Source: Podocnemis expansa
Lineage: Eukaryota; Chordata; Testudines; Podocnemididae
Reading direction: 5' to 3'
NCBI GenBank assembly: GCA_007922195.1
Contig: ML681992.1
Coordinates: 38,787,831-38,851,830, forward strand
DNA length: 64,000 nt
A model generated the notes under the pieces. That model was not told the DNA's origin, ran no database searches, and saw nothing but the letters and a program-made list of their open reading frames with translations. Position 1 is the stretch's first letter; each line of letters opens with the position of its first letter. Below are positions 10,180 to 22,100 of the stretch, one piece after another. A program made the position numbers and the translations under genes.

Positions 10180-10974
10180 TGGGCGCCTCACTGACTAACT
10201 AATTATTGCATATAGTACAGAGCAAAGCAACTTATTAAATGAACATCAATCAAAAATCAAATAAAAGAAAGGAGAAAGGTTAAAGGCAAACACCAACACC
10301 ACTCCCTGGCTCAAAGTCATCACACACACCGTCCGTCTCTGGGGTATAAAAGATGTTCATAGTCTGTTCCTCACATGTCTCAGGCCTCCTGCCAAGTCCA
10401 TAGCTGTACTACCCGGATTGCAGTGAGCCAGCCACTTTCTTTGGCAGTGGCTATGTGTCCCAAGCTCTAAGGGGCAGTACCCATCTCCCTAGCATCAACT
10501 CTCCCATCAGGGGGTCATGATCCTCCTTCCAGTCTGGCCTTATAGCTCTTGGCTGCTGGGGTCCTTCTACCCAGGGTCACCTCGCTCTTCCAAGCTGCTT
10601 ACCACACATGGCTCCAGCCCTCATCTACGCTTTTTATTTTCACATGTTTTTCATATTAGCATAATGCAAGGTTCAGCAAATCTCAGGTGTCAGATTGCCA
10701 TGATGCCCATGATTTTGCCCTTGGCACATAGCAGCAGTAGCCAAGGAGTTGAATGACCTCTGGCACCAAGAACTAATGACACTGAGATTTTCAGTACCTC
10801 TGTCTCTCCCATCCCCCCCAACCACTGACAGCATCCCCAACAGTAGCTTTTACTCAGTGGCAGTGGGTTTTGAACTGCATGTCAGCGGCCACAGTAGTGG
10901 CAGCAGAGGGCCTTGTGCATGCCACACCACTGCAGAAAGCAATAGCAGACTCAGTTTTTGAGCTAGCCCCTATG
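10180..10974. other. intergenic, unclassified repeat-like sequence
   Basis: No gene is seen. Composition and a TATAAAAG-like stretch near 10347 hint at an old LTR, but ends could not be defined. Confidence 0.3.
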
Positions 10975-10975
10975 T

Positions 10976-11440
10976 TCCCTTTAAGCTGTGCAGGTGTATG
11001 ACTGCACAGCAGCCATTGCACACCTGTGCATGCCTGCGGCTGCAGTCCATATCTGGCCCAGAAAACACATTCATCTGGCCCACAGGGAGCTATCGCCGGT
11101 CTGGGGGAGTTTTCAAATCTCCCACCCTGAGCATATTCAGATGCATGCTCAGGGCAGGAGCAGCCTGGCCAGGTAAGGGGGAAGGGGCCCTAGAGCTTGC
11201 GGATGGGGAGCCAGTGGAGAAAGGGGGGGGGTTGGGGTTGGGGAGCTGGCAGAGAAGGCATGGGAGATCAGGGAGCTTGTGAGTGGGTCAGGGAAGGGTT
11301 CATGGGAGCCAATGGCCAGGAGGGTCACGGAAAGGGTGCGGGGAGTTTAGAGGAGCTAGTGTCTGGGAGGGTCGGAGCTAGCAGGGAGTTAGTGAAGGAG
11401 ATTTTAGGCATGACTTTGGCAGTTTCTGGAGGTCCTTGAG
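10976..11440 (+). mobile_element. hAT-type element, 3'-truncated copy of the 13499 family
   Basis: Starts with a variant of the family terminus (ATGTTCCCTTTAAGCTGTGC). It shares the internal landmark ccctgagcatattcag, then gccaggtaag, followed by a G-rich array. The right terminus is not found. Confidence 0.5.
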
Positions 11441-13310
11441 AATTGTTAGCTGTCATTTGATTGTAGTCATCAGATGTGTGTGTACGCCTCTCTCTACAGA
11501 AATTTGAGTGGGAACATGTGCCACAGTGGATAACCATTGGACAGGTGCTGATTTCTATATTCCAGTTATAATTCTTACATGGCATTCATCTGCACATCCC
11601 AGAGATTTGATCTGGGCTCCCTTCCCAGACTGATACACAATTCTCAGCCGTTGCGTATACCAGCATAAAATTTGCTATTCAAACTATATATGCATCAGCA
11701 ACACATGCTGTCCCCATAGGTTTCCAGATGAATCTAGTCCTTGCAGTTACCTTTTGGCATATGTTTTCCAGGTGAGCTTTAAAAGTTAAGCTTCTGTTCA
11801 TGGTTACTCCCAGATAGTTCAGATAGGGCTCAATTCAGATGTGTTAACCACAGACAGTGATTCTGAATAGTTCTGTGGCAGTGTGTTATTTAGTTGAAAG
11901 GCTATCACCAGATTTTTGGAGATATTGAGGTAGAGCTTCCAATATTGAAAGTGTTCTACAATTACCCTGAGGTCAGCAGAGAACAGATGGTAGTAAAATC
12001 TTTGTCTGGTATAGGTCCTTGAGGTAGACCATCATTGAGGATTTGTGTTTTTTGCTATCCTTTGAAAAGAACACAGTATTGATGGTCACTCAATTTTGTG
12101 GTCAACATTGTGACAAGAAGTTGCATAATCTTACAACATTTGATGACCCTTGATTCCTTGAGCAATAGCCCCTGTCCCCATACAATGTTGCAGGGAGGGG
12201 ATAAATATATCACTGCCATTCCAGTTTTTACCAAGTTTAAAAAAAACCACACACAATAATGATCTCAGAGCTTGGGTCAACTGACTCAGTCTTGCACTCT
12301 GGGGCTCAGATTAGCATATTTGGACTTGAGCTGGAGCCTGGGCTTTGAAATTCAGGAAGGGATGGGGGATTTTGATGTCTAGGCTCCAGTCCAAGCATTT
12401 ACCTTGCTACTTTTCATCTTGTAATCAACGTTTGCTCTGAGCTGATTATGCAGCTGAGCAAGTTATGGATGCACTAGGGGAGCCAGCGGGCAGTAGGGAG
12501 GGGGTCCATTGGGGGTCAGGGACCTACAGGGAACTTGCTTAGCTGCATCCATTACTCGCTCAGCTGAATCATCAGCTTAGAGGGCACAATGCCTTAGATG
12601 TGCAACAGATTTATTGAGGCCTGGCATAATGCAAATACAAGCTTTCATCTAGACCAGATGTTCTCAGACTCTGGTCTTAGCTCTCTATTCTGATGGACCA
12701 AGGAAAACTTACTAGGTGGGGTTTTTTGGGTGTGGGGGGGGTGTATGAAGTGCTCTTGTCCAAACCGATTTACAATAGTTAGCTAATTGTACAAACAATG
12801 GTTGGAAAGATCATTAAGTGGTCTCCTGAGACCTTCAGCAATTTTCAAGTGCTCTGTGAAAAAAAATAGATTACCAAAACAATCAAGATATCTCACTATA
12901 TTTTTTATTTACTTTCTAATACTTATAATACAGGAGGAAGATGAAGGAAAAAAAAGAATGAAAAATGGGAGTGGTAGTAAGAGAGCGTTGTTTTTCTTGG
13001 TTGTGTCCCCAGTGGGGTGGGGGGAGGGGCAAAAAAGCTGGGCACGGGACCCCACTAACTCTAAATCTGCCACTGGGTATTCTCAACCTTTTTCGTTCTG
13101 AGATGGTTGGCAGTGGAGGCCAGCTGTGGTGACAAAGTAGCCCTCCTCCCCACCCAGATGCCAAAAAACACTACCTTTACTGGTACTTTTGCAATGGCAA
13201 AAATAACCGGGAAGCACTCTGCTGGAAAAAAGCCGCCACCAGGAGTTTCAGCTGCGGCTTTTCTCCCTTGTTAACGCTGGTCCTCACAACCTCTTGCCAC
13301 CACAAGGGTT
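11441..13310. other. intergenic, no confident feature
   Basis: No exon, complete element or RNA gene is recognised. The short frames here lack family features. Confidence 0.4.
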
Positions 13311-13314
13311 TCTT

Positions 13315-13450
13315 CAAGTCTCTGACAAAGTGAGATTTTCTCCCACAAAAGCTTATGCAATAAATACATTTGTTAGTCTTTAAAAGTGCCACCAGACTCC
13401 TTGTTTGTTTTGCTGAACTAGACTAACACCGCTACCTTTTTGGAACTTGT
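13315..13450 (+). mobile_element. Penelope-like tail fragment
   Basis: Single plus-oriented tail with tctgacaaagtgagatttt, caaaagcttatgcaataaa, ttgttagtctttaaaagtgcc and gactaacaccgctacc. Relatively intact compared with its sisters. Confidence 0.75.
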
Positions 13451-13498
13451 CAACATTTCAGAGTTATGAACAATCTCCATTCCCAAGGCAACGTTCCC

Positions 13499-14225
13499 TC
13501 TAAGCTGCGCTGGCGCGCTCCAGCGCAGCCCGCCACAGCCGCCAGCGCAGCAAAAGCTGCTGGCAGTGCACGGCCGGCAGCCGGAGTCCCTCCACAGAAC
13601 TCCTCTGCAGCTGGGAGTTTTGAAAACTCCCACCCAGAGAAGCTCCAACGGAACATGCCCAGAAAATCTGGGCATGCTCTGTAGAGCTCCTCTGGCCCAG
13701 GAGTTATGGCTGGGCCCTCTGGCTCAAGTCCAGCCCCAAGGTAAGTTGGGGGGGGGGGNNNNNNNNNNNNNNNNNNNNNNNNNNNNNNNNNNNNNNNNNN
13801 NNNNNNNNNNNNNNNNNNNNNNNNNNNNNNNNNNNNNNNNNNNNNNNNNNNNNNNNNNNNNNNNNNNNNNNNNNNNNNNNNNNNNNNNNNNNNNNNNNNN
13901 NNNNNNNNNNNNNNNNNNNNNNNNNNNNNNNNNNNNNNNNNNNNNNNNNNNNNNNNNNNNNNNNNNNNNNNNNNNNNNNNNNNNNNNNNNNNNNNNNNNN
14001 NNNNNNNNNNNNNNNNNNNNNNNNNNNNNNNNNNNNNNNNNNNNNNNNNNNNNNNNNNNNNNNNNNNNNNNNNNNNNNNNNNNNNNNNNNNNNNNNNNNN
14101 NNNNNNNNNNNNNNNNNNNNNNNNNNNNNNNNNNNNNNNNNNNNNNNNNNNNNNNNNNGGGGGGGGGGGAGCGCAGCGAGCAACCGGAGTTGCTCAGCTG
14201 CCCTCTCCCCTTAGAGGGAACATTG
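13499..14225. mobile_element. hAT-type element with perfect TSD, containing the assembly gap
   Basis: Termini CAACGTTCCCTCTAAG and (reverse complement of the right end) CAATGTTCCCTCTAAG bound the element. The 8-mer tcccaagg is identical at 13491-13498 and 14226-14233. The interior contains a 400-N gap bordered by 11 G on each side, so its true length is unknown. The long open frames running through the Ns are artefacts. Related truncated copies lie at about 10976 and 50900. Confidence 0.9.
13759..14158. other. assembly gap (400 N)
   Basis: Exactly 400 undetermined bases between two 11-G homopolymers, within the hAT element. The round number suggests a placeholder or estimated size. Confidence 0.99.
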
Positions 14226-14233
14226 TCCCAAGG

Positions 14234-16002
14234 TATTAATAACTCGAGGTCCTATTGTGTTATCATTTATGTTGAGCTCATCTTTCTATTCCCATTTATT
14301 GTCTACTACAGTCACCTGTTGTATCCTATATTAAATTCCCAGAGAAGGGACTGTTTATTGGATATTTATAAAGCACAATGGGGTTCTGATTCTGACTGAA
14401 GCCTCTCAATGCAGGTGTCATGCAAATTAATAATAATACAGAAAAAATAATAAAATAATACAAATCACAAACTAAGTCTTCAGGAATTATAATTGTGACC
14501 CGGGCCTCTTAGGATAAACTTCTGAATGTGCCAAAATCAGGGCAAGCTGCAAAACTAGGGACCAAACCCCCAAACCACTGACAGGTGGTGCTTAAACCAG
14601 GCTCCCAATCAGTAACAAAACCTGCTTCTGATTCCCCACTCTGGTCATCACCAAGCATAATAAAATAGAAACAGCTCCCTTTATGGTACATCAGTTTCTC
14701 TGGTCCCCATCTAGCCACTGGGTCTTTTAAAGAAATAGGTTTTCCTGACCCTGAAGGACCAGCCACATCACCCAGAACAATATAGGCTTGGATCTTACCC
14801 AAAATACCACACTGCCAGCCAGCCAATCCTTTAGTAGCTACAACTAAAGGTTTAATATAAAAAGCAAAGACACAAAATACAAGAGATGTTAAAGGGTCAA
14901 AGTGAATCACATACATACAAATGATTTAGAGTCCATAGAAAGCAAGTCCTTGAAGAATTTGTAGTTTGCAGGTTAGCCCAATTCCTCTGGTATGGACCCA
15001 GCACCTGGGTGGGTCTCAGTCCTTCATTCAGTCCCAGAAAAATAGTTCCAGAGGAAGGCGTTAGTTGCAGACAGACTGAAGACAAAATGGATATGGCGTT
15101 GCTCCCTTTTATTACCTCTGACCTTCCCCATGCTCTGAAGAGTCTTTACCAAATTGAAATGGAGTTCAGGCAAATGGTCAGTCTGGGTGACAGGTTTCCT
15201 CTTAGGCCCGTTGTAGGTGTGAGCTCCCTTAGTGGGCCATAAAGAGGACAAGGGTTTTGCTGACACCCAGTCTGGGATCACCTTAGGATCAAATAACTTG
15301 GAGTAGAAATAAAACAAATATATTCCTAATTTCTAGTAGATATGATACCTACATATAAATCATATAATCATTCCTAGCAGATTACAGTCTTTCTATCGAC
15401 ACTAAACATGGCATATCACATATGGATTATTGCAAATATGAAATATTAATATGAAAGATAATCATAAACAGTTCCCCAGACTCAGACAGCATCACAATAA
15501 TCTGTGAATCTTGGTAACTTTGTGATCACATGCCCACTTCTTATTCAAAGTTCTTTCCTGTTACCATGCTTCCGCCATCTGTAGCCTGTTTGCTGCTTCT
15601 CATCTTTTCTTTGCCAATTAATATGCATTTTTAATTAGGTATGCTCCTGATTATTCACTTTTTGCTAACATTTTCACTTGGAAAGCAGAGTTTTTATTAT
15701 TTTTGTAATATTCACTTTTCTTTGCAATGCAAAGTCAATTTCTTTCAATAACCTGAGTTTAAATTGCTTGTCAGTTGTAATACAAATATTTCAGACTACA
15801 ATTAACCCCATATGTTAAATGGTCATGGTCACATGACTTAGCTATGTTATGTAGCTCTGGAACAGTTATCTGATCCAGAAAATGGTTTCATGTAAAGAAA
15901 ATGTTACTTTCTCATGTGACATCCTTGGGTGGATTCTTGAAATTTTTTAATTACTTTGGCTAGTGGTTTCCAGGTCTCTTCATCTTCCCCCTAGTACAGG
16001 CG
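14234..16002. other. intergenic, no gene
   Basis: No gene is recognised. The part at about 14495-15295 reads on the minus strand like LTR-type sequence (it includes GGTAATAAAAGGGAGC near 15100), but termini and target duplication were not found. The remainder is AT-rich unique-looking DNA. Confidence 0.35.
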
Positions 16003-16375
16003 TGGCCAAACTGCAGCTCAGGAGCCACATGTGGCTCTTGAATGAAAAATTGTGGCTCCTGGAAGAATGTCAGCAAATCAGTTTAGGAAAGCAGCCCCAG
16101 CCTAGGCCTTTGAAGGGGCTGGAAGCGGCCTCCACTGCCGCAGGTGGCTGGGCCCTGGATCCCTGGCTGGGGGCACGGCCAGGAGTGGCAGCTGTGGTTG
16201 TGGGCAGCTCTCCCCAGATCCCCGGCCCAATCTGGTCGGAGACCAGGAGAGGCGGGACACTACCAGGACCCGGGGCACTGGTGCAGGCATACGGGGCACA
16301 GGCCCCGTGTGCCTGGCGCCAGAGATGCCCTTGCCACCCCTGCTCCAGTACAGTGGCTTTCAACCTATGTTCTGC
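16003..16375. mobile_element. hAT-like GC-rich element
   Basis: Starts CAGGCGTGGCCAAACTGC, the terminus also seen at 61700, followed by the marker CAGCTCAGGAGCCACATGTG. The interior is a GC-rich body similar to 4151-4647. The right end is not clear. Confidence 0.45.
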
Positions 16376-16804
16376 AGATCCCTATGGGTTGGGAAACTCT
16401 ATCTAAGGTGTCCATGAAAGGTTGTTGTTTCCATAGACTAGTAGTTTTCAATCTGTGTTCTGCAGACCCTTCGATCCATGGTCTATTGACTATAACTAAG
16501 ATTTTCAAAGGGGGCCACATCTCTATTTGAAAATGTTTAGGGGTCCACAAATGAAAAAAAAAAGTTAAAAACTACTGCACTAGAATGTACAGCAGCTCCT
16601 GAGTGCTCTGTGACGGATTTCACCCTCTCCACTTTCTCTGCAATGCTATATGCTTCAGAAGTGTGGAAACCATTTTTCCTACATTTGTTCAACTCCCATT
16701 AATGTTAAAGGATTCAGGAACTTCTTTTACTCTGCTTTTGTGATTCAGTTTATTTCAGTTCCTATAAGGCTACATCATACCTGAGTATTGGCCTGAAACT
16801 GAAC

Positions 16805-16900
16805 TTTATTTAGAATCATAAAATATTAGGTTTGAATGGGAACCTCAGGAGGTCATCTAGTTTCTTGACCTGCTCCTCAATGTAATTCCAGCATTTGTTA
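16805..16900 (-). mobile_element. CR1 3' tail fragment
   Basis: tagaatcataaaatattagg followed by a cctcaggaggtcatctag block matches the reverse complement of a CR1 3' end. Short and diverged. Confidence 0.55.
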
Positions 16901-17316
16901 CATTCCACTGTGCCCCTTCACCAACCTGCGTCTCATATATGACCACCACTCATACGTGCAACCTCTCCTCTGCAACAGCATGACCCTGCCGCTGTCCAAG
17001 AAGGGGACCTCTCCTGGACCATGCAGTCCATCAGGGAGTTGGGGTAGGTGCAGAGAAAAGCTAAGACCATGACAAATCTGATGCCTCATATAAACAGCCC
17101 AGAGTTCAGGCAATGCCTTGAGTGTGGGAAAACTGCAGCCGGAAAGTTGTCCAGGCAGGGAAGCTGTCTGAAGATGAGCTGTTCAGGTGGTGAGCTCTCC
17201 AGGAAGGGCATCAGTGCAGAAGGGTTCTGCAGGGGAAGCTCCCTGAGAAACAGAAGCAGTTCAGGGTTGAGAAAGCGAGCAGCTGTTGGAGCATATGGCC
17301 AGAGGGTGTTTTAGGG

Positions 17317-17511
17317 CAGTGGTTCCCAACATTTTCTCCACCGTGGCACACCTTGCTACCTTTAATTCATTTGAGGCACACCACCATATAGTTTACAAAT
17401 AAACTCATGAATATTCGTAAGCCAGTTAGCCATTCCGAAGCTCTTTGAGTAGTTTTTCAAAAAATGTTGTGGCACACCTGTGTGCCATGGCACAGTGGTT
17501 GGGAAACACTG
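17317..17511. mobile_element. hAT MITE with 8-bp TSD
   Basis: Begins CAGTGGTTCCCAAC and ends GTTGGGAAACACTG. Flanks ttttaggg (17309-17316) and ttttagcg (17512-17519) match at 7 of 8 positions. Confidence 0.85.
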
Positions 17512-17589
17512 TTTTAGCGGGTGGCAGGGGAGGTTCTTGCAGGGAGCTGGCTGTGGCTGCTGCCTGGCAGGGGGAATGATGCAAACCTA

Positions 17590-17857
17590 AGGTTACCAGA
17601 TACCACAGCATGGAAAGGAGGACAGGGAAATACGAAAAGAAGGACATTGGAGGTCACATGAAGGAAAGGTAGTATTAATGTAATATTCTTCTATTTTTCC
17701 GAAGCTCTGGAACACTTCCCCCTAAAAACAAACTGTTCTGGGGTGTTCCAGCAGACTTTATCCCCTGTAAGTAAAAAGCCAGACAAAGTCATGTATTTTT
17801 AAAATGCCTGCCAAACCAAGGATGTGAAAGTAAAAAGGAGGACATCAGGGCTGGTGC
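17590..17857 (-). mobile_element. GGGTTACCAGATG MITE family, copy 2
   Basis: Inverted copy: it starts with AGGTTACCAGATACC and later aaaggaggacaggg, and carries cttccccctaaaaacaaac inside. The right terminus is eroded. TA lies at both borders. Confidence 0.5.
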
Positions 17858-18091
17858 TAGGCGGTAAGCAGGCCCTGCATTGCAGGGGATGCTGGCATTT
17901 GAGGGGCACCAAAAGGGGACAGCGCTATGACACTCCCCTGATGTCACTCGTCTGCAGCAGTGTCGCTCTGTTGCTGGGGGGGGGCACAATCCCCAGCACC
18001 GACCCTGGGGGACGTGTCCACCTTTTGCCTGATAGCTGGTAACCCTCGGCAAACTGCTGCCCTAGGATAGAGGAACTGACCCGGGGGGGGG

Positions 18092-18242
18092 AGGAGTCTT
18101 GTGGCACTTAAAGACTAACAGATTTATTTATCCCATGAGCTTTTGTGGGAGATGCAATAAATACATTCGTTAGTCTTTAAGCGCCACAAGACTCCCTGCT
18201 TTCTTTTGGCTTGACTAACAGGGCTGCCCCTTTGGAACCTGA
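18092..18242. mobile_element. palindromic Penelope-like tail pair
   Basis: Inverted arm gtcttgtggcacttaaagac followed by direct arm gttagtctttaagcgccac and ggctgcccctttggaacctg. The central part is shortened to cttttgtgggagatgcaat. Confidence 0.7.
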
Positions 18243-18312
18243 CCAGGGAAAGGGTGTTTCCCATGGAGCAGTTTAAGGGCCCAGGCAGGGATTTCTCTAA
18301 CACCCCCATCTA

Positions 18313-18575
18313 GGGTTACAAGATGTCAAGCAAAAAGCCTTTTTACTTACACATCCTCCATCTGGCAATCATTTTAAAATATATTTTTTTGCCTGGCTTT
18401 CTACTTCTCGAGGTTAAAGTATGCCAGAATACTCCCCAATACCCTATTTTTAGGGGAAAGCGTTCCAGGGCCCCCTAAAAACAGAAGACTATTATAGTAA
18501 TATTACATTCTCTCCATGTGGCCTCCTTTTTGTACTTCCCTGTCCTCCTTTCCAGGTTTTGGCATCCGGTAGCCC
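18313..18575 (+). mobile_element. GGGTTACCAGATG MITE family, copy 3
   Basis: GGGTTACAAGATGTC at the left and CCGGTAGCCC at the right, each bordered by TA. Interior marker cccctaaaaacagaagac. It ends about 115 bp before the DCUN1D5 CpG island. Confidence 0.6.
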
Positions 18576-18689
18576 TACCCCTGTCCACCCCTCCTATGCC
18601 CCCCTGAATTTCCCAACACCCCCCAGTTATCAGCTAGTACGAGTGTTAGACCAATTTAGCGAGCACCCCAATGTCAAGTCCTGGGGAGA

Positions 18690-19071
18690 CTGTGGGAGCG
18701 GCCGCGGGCAGGGCGCTGAGGCCGGAGCAGCAGCAGCAGCAGCAGCAGCTGGCTCCAGCAGCGCGAGAAAGGCGCGGCAGCGGCACGTGAGAGCGGCGCG
18801 GTCGCCTGGCGCCACCATTGTCCCCGCCCACGCGCTTAGCCCCGCCCCTGGGCGGAGTCTCGCCTGGCCCCGCCCCGCGGTTCTGTCACTTCCTGCTCTC
18901 GTGCGTGTCCGGGTCGCGCCGCCGGGTCCTGCTTCCCCGCCCGCTGCGGGACAGGCACTTTCCAGCGGCGAGGCCCGGGCGAGGCAGAGCGGGCGCCTCT
19001 CCTGGTCCCCAGGCGGCGGAGGGCCCCGGCGGCCGCAGCGGGGCGGCCCCTCCCGCTGCCGAGGCAGGACG
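18690..19071 (+). promoter_or_regulatory. DCUN1D5: DCUN1D5 CpG-island promoter and 5' leader
   Basis: CpG-dense sequence without a TATA box. It shows an E-box CACGTG (18784-18789), several GC boxes (about 18821-18830, 18840-18850, 18866-18878) and an ETS-like CACTTCCTG (18887-18895). A (CAG)7 run lies at 18728-18748. The transcription start cannot be placed from sequence alone, so the leader boundary is unknown. Confidence 0.75.
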
Positions 19072-19145
19072 ATGCCGGTGAAGAAGAAAAGAAAATCCGC
19101 CGCGGCCGCGGAGGAGGCCGGCCTCAAGAAATGCAAAGTGGCCAG
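19072..19145 (+). CDS. DCUN1D5: DCUN1D5 coding exon 1
   Basis: Encodes residues 1-24 plus two bases of codon 25. Contains the basic nuclear-localisation signal and an Ala/Glu-rich stretch, then LKKCKVA. Donor AG|GTACTG. The start is set by the conserved MPVKKKRKS opening. Confidence 0.95.
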
Positions 19146-22100
19146 GTACTGTGTCCCCGCCGCGCCGGCCCGGGGCGGCGTTGCCGGGCAGCGCGGGCTG
19201 AGCGCCGCCGCCAGCCGCTGTCACGGCGCCCGCGGCCCGGCCACGTCTCCTCCCGCCCGGGGACATCGGCCACCCCGGGCTCCGGCTGCTGGGGCGCTGC
19301 AGCTTCGGCCGGCCCTTCCTCCCCGCGGTCTTCTCCCCAGGACTTGAAATTAGGGGGGCGTGGGGTGCCCACTACATCGGTATAATGGTGTTACTAGCTG
19401 ACAGCTGGGGGGTGTTGGGAAATGCCTGGTGCATCCCATCGTCCAGGAATGGGGTTACCAGATGTCAGGCACAAGGAGGACACATCCTCCTTTTTACCTG
19501 CACGGCCTCCCTCTGGCAGGCATTTTAAAAATGCATAATTTTGTTTGACTTACAGGGGTTACAGTCGGCTAGAACAGCCCGGAACACCTTATTTTCTGGG
19601 GGAAGCATTCCAGGGCCCCCTAAAAATAGAAGAATATTACATTTGCTTCATGTGTCCACCAATGTCCTCGTTTTTGTGCTTCACTGTCCTCGGTTCCAGG
19701 CTCTGGTATCTGGTAGCCCTACTCAGGAAGAGCATGAAACCATGTAATGGGGTCGCAGGCGCATCTGGCCTGTTGTGGCAGGGCCTGCATTTTTGGCTTG
19801 CTCAAGGAACTTGACGGGGCCTGGTTGCAACTCTTTGTCTCTTTCCTGTTCTTCATAACTATTAATATAGTGCAGAGGTCCCAAACTCAGATCAGCATGA
19901 GGACTAGTAGAGTGGCACAGAAGGACTAGTACATTAGCCTGAGGGCCAAAGCACTAAAACCTTTTCATACAACGATATGGCAAATATCAATAATAATAGT
20001 GTCATTGCGGGCATCAGGAAATAGCTTTAGGGGCTGTGTTTGAGACCCCTGGTATAGTGGTTGGGTTGCTGACAACATCAGTCTTCTCGATCCCTCTCCA
20101 CTCCATTGCTAGTGCTGGTCTGGAGAACTGGGAGGTCGGATTTCATATTACCCCTTCAGTTAGGTTAGCATGCATAGCTGATTGGGAGGGAGGCAGCAGG
20201 TTTCGTAACAAAAACCAAGAAACCTAGAATACTAAAAACAGAAGTGAGAAGCATCTCATTAAAATGAACGAATATGCCAGAGGAGGCCTGCGGAGTGTCT
20301 AAAGTTTGTCCCTTTCAAAGTCCACTTGTATTTTAGTACCAGCTAAACAGTTAAGAGCAATAAATAAACAGCAAACACTCACCTGACTGTGATACAATAG
20401 GAACTAAATAATATTGATTCTGTAAAGGAAAGTTGTGCCTCTCTAATCTGTTAGAATTACTTGAGCATGTCAGTAAAATAGGGAATGGAAGAGAATCAAC
20501 TGACTGCAGTGATCTGGACTTTGAAGAAGCCTTTGAAAAGTTTCTCACAAGAAATTATTACGGAAATTTAGTGGTAATGGAGTGAGAGGTATAACTAAAA
20601 GACAGAAGACAAAGAATATGATCTGGAGTAGTTAGTTTTCATTATGGCAGACGGTTACCAGTGGGATGCTCTAATGATCTATAGTAGGACCAGTTTTGGT
20701 TTTGGTTTTTTAAGTTAAATATATTAAGCTGGAGGAGGGGGAGAGTTTCACCATATGGCTATGTTTCTTCCTGATTATTTGCATTTTTAATCTCACATGT
20801 ATAAATGCTTCTCTTCAGCACAGCTTAAGTGCCATTTGTCATTTAAGGCCTGATTTTACAAGGTGCTGTACATTTTGAACTCCCAATGAAATTTGCAGTG
20901 CTTTATTGGTTAAGTGTGGTCAGTACCCCCCAGGTTTGGAACCTTGTTTTCTTGCTTGATGTGTCTCATTTTATAGTTGCTGTCAAGGGGTTGCATAATT
21001 TCAAATCCTCATTTGCAGTCAGTTTTTTTTTTTTATTTTTAAATTAATTGTCTAAAAGGATGTCATCTGAGTCTGAAAGGAGAAGTCAGGTGTTACACAG
21101 TTTGTTAAAGATGCTTTTGTGTGACCCCTTCTGATTGAAAGAAATGTAGGTTATAGATGCACGTTTGCATGTTACAGTTCATTGGGGTTTAGTGCACAAC
21201 TGCAAGAGCAGAACTTGATCCTTTACTGTCTATATATTTTGTGTGATTATACAAGTAATTGTTTTATCATGGATTGTTTGTTGTTACTATTTCCAGAGGG
21301 GTAGCCATGTTAGTATGTACGCAGCAAAAACAACAAGAGCTCTGTGCATCTGATGAAGTGGGTTGCAGCCCTTGAAAGCTTATGCCCAAAGAAATTTGTT
21401 AGTTTTAAGGAGCATCCAGACAAACTATGCATGACAACTTGTAGGATATGTGATATCAACAGAGTTTTACTTTAGAAAGAGAGGGTTTTTTTATTTCAGA
21501 TTTTTATACATAAATAAATCTAGTGTGACTTTCAAAGGTGCCGAACTCTATAGTTCCCTATAAGTGGGATTTGTGGATGCTTACCACTTCTGAAAAATCA
21601 GCCCACTTACATTAGGATATTCAGTTATGGATTTAGAAGCCTAACTAGGTCCCCAAGTTTTAAAAAAATGGATTAACAGAAAAGCTAGTGCTGCTGAATT
21701 GATATGTTGACATGCCATGTCCCTTTGTGCCTTCGCAAACTAGTAATATTTTGAAATATCAAAACATGGAATGTGGCCATACATTTGAACAAAAATCAGG
21801 TGTAGGTTTCTAACTATCAGAGGAGTGAATTTCTGGAATAGCCTTTCAAGGGGAGCAGTAGGGACAAAAAGCTGAGCTGGATAAATTTACGGAGGGGATG
21901 GTATGATGAGGCAGCCTAACATGACCATTAATTGATCTGTGACTGCTAGTTGTAACTATGTCAATGGCTTGTGATGGGATGTTAGCCTGGGTAGGTTCTG
22001 AGCAGAGCTGTAACTAGAAAATTCAGTGCCTGTGGCAAGCAGCCCAAGACACACCCACAACCCCGGGGCCCAATCCAGCCTCAGCATTGGGGAGGCCCCA

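Noticed and set aside
13566..14399. 277-codon open frame
   Set aside because: Most of it is translated Ns of the assembly gap; the rest is hAT element sequence.
18559..19347. 262-codon frame spanning the DCUN1D5 promoter and exon 1
   Set aside because: It includes the exon 1 peptide, but its upstream part is promoter DNA and its downstream part reads through the exon 1 donor into intron 1.
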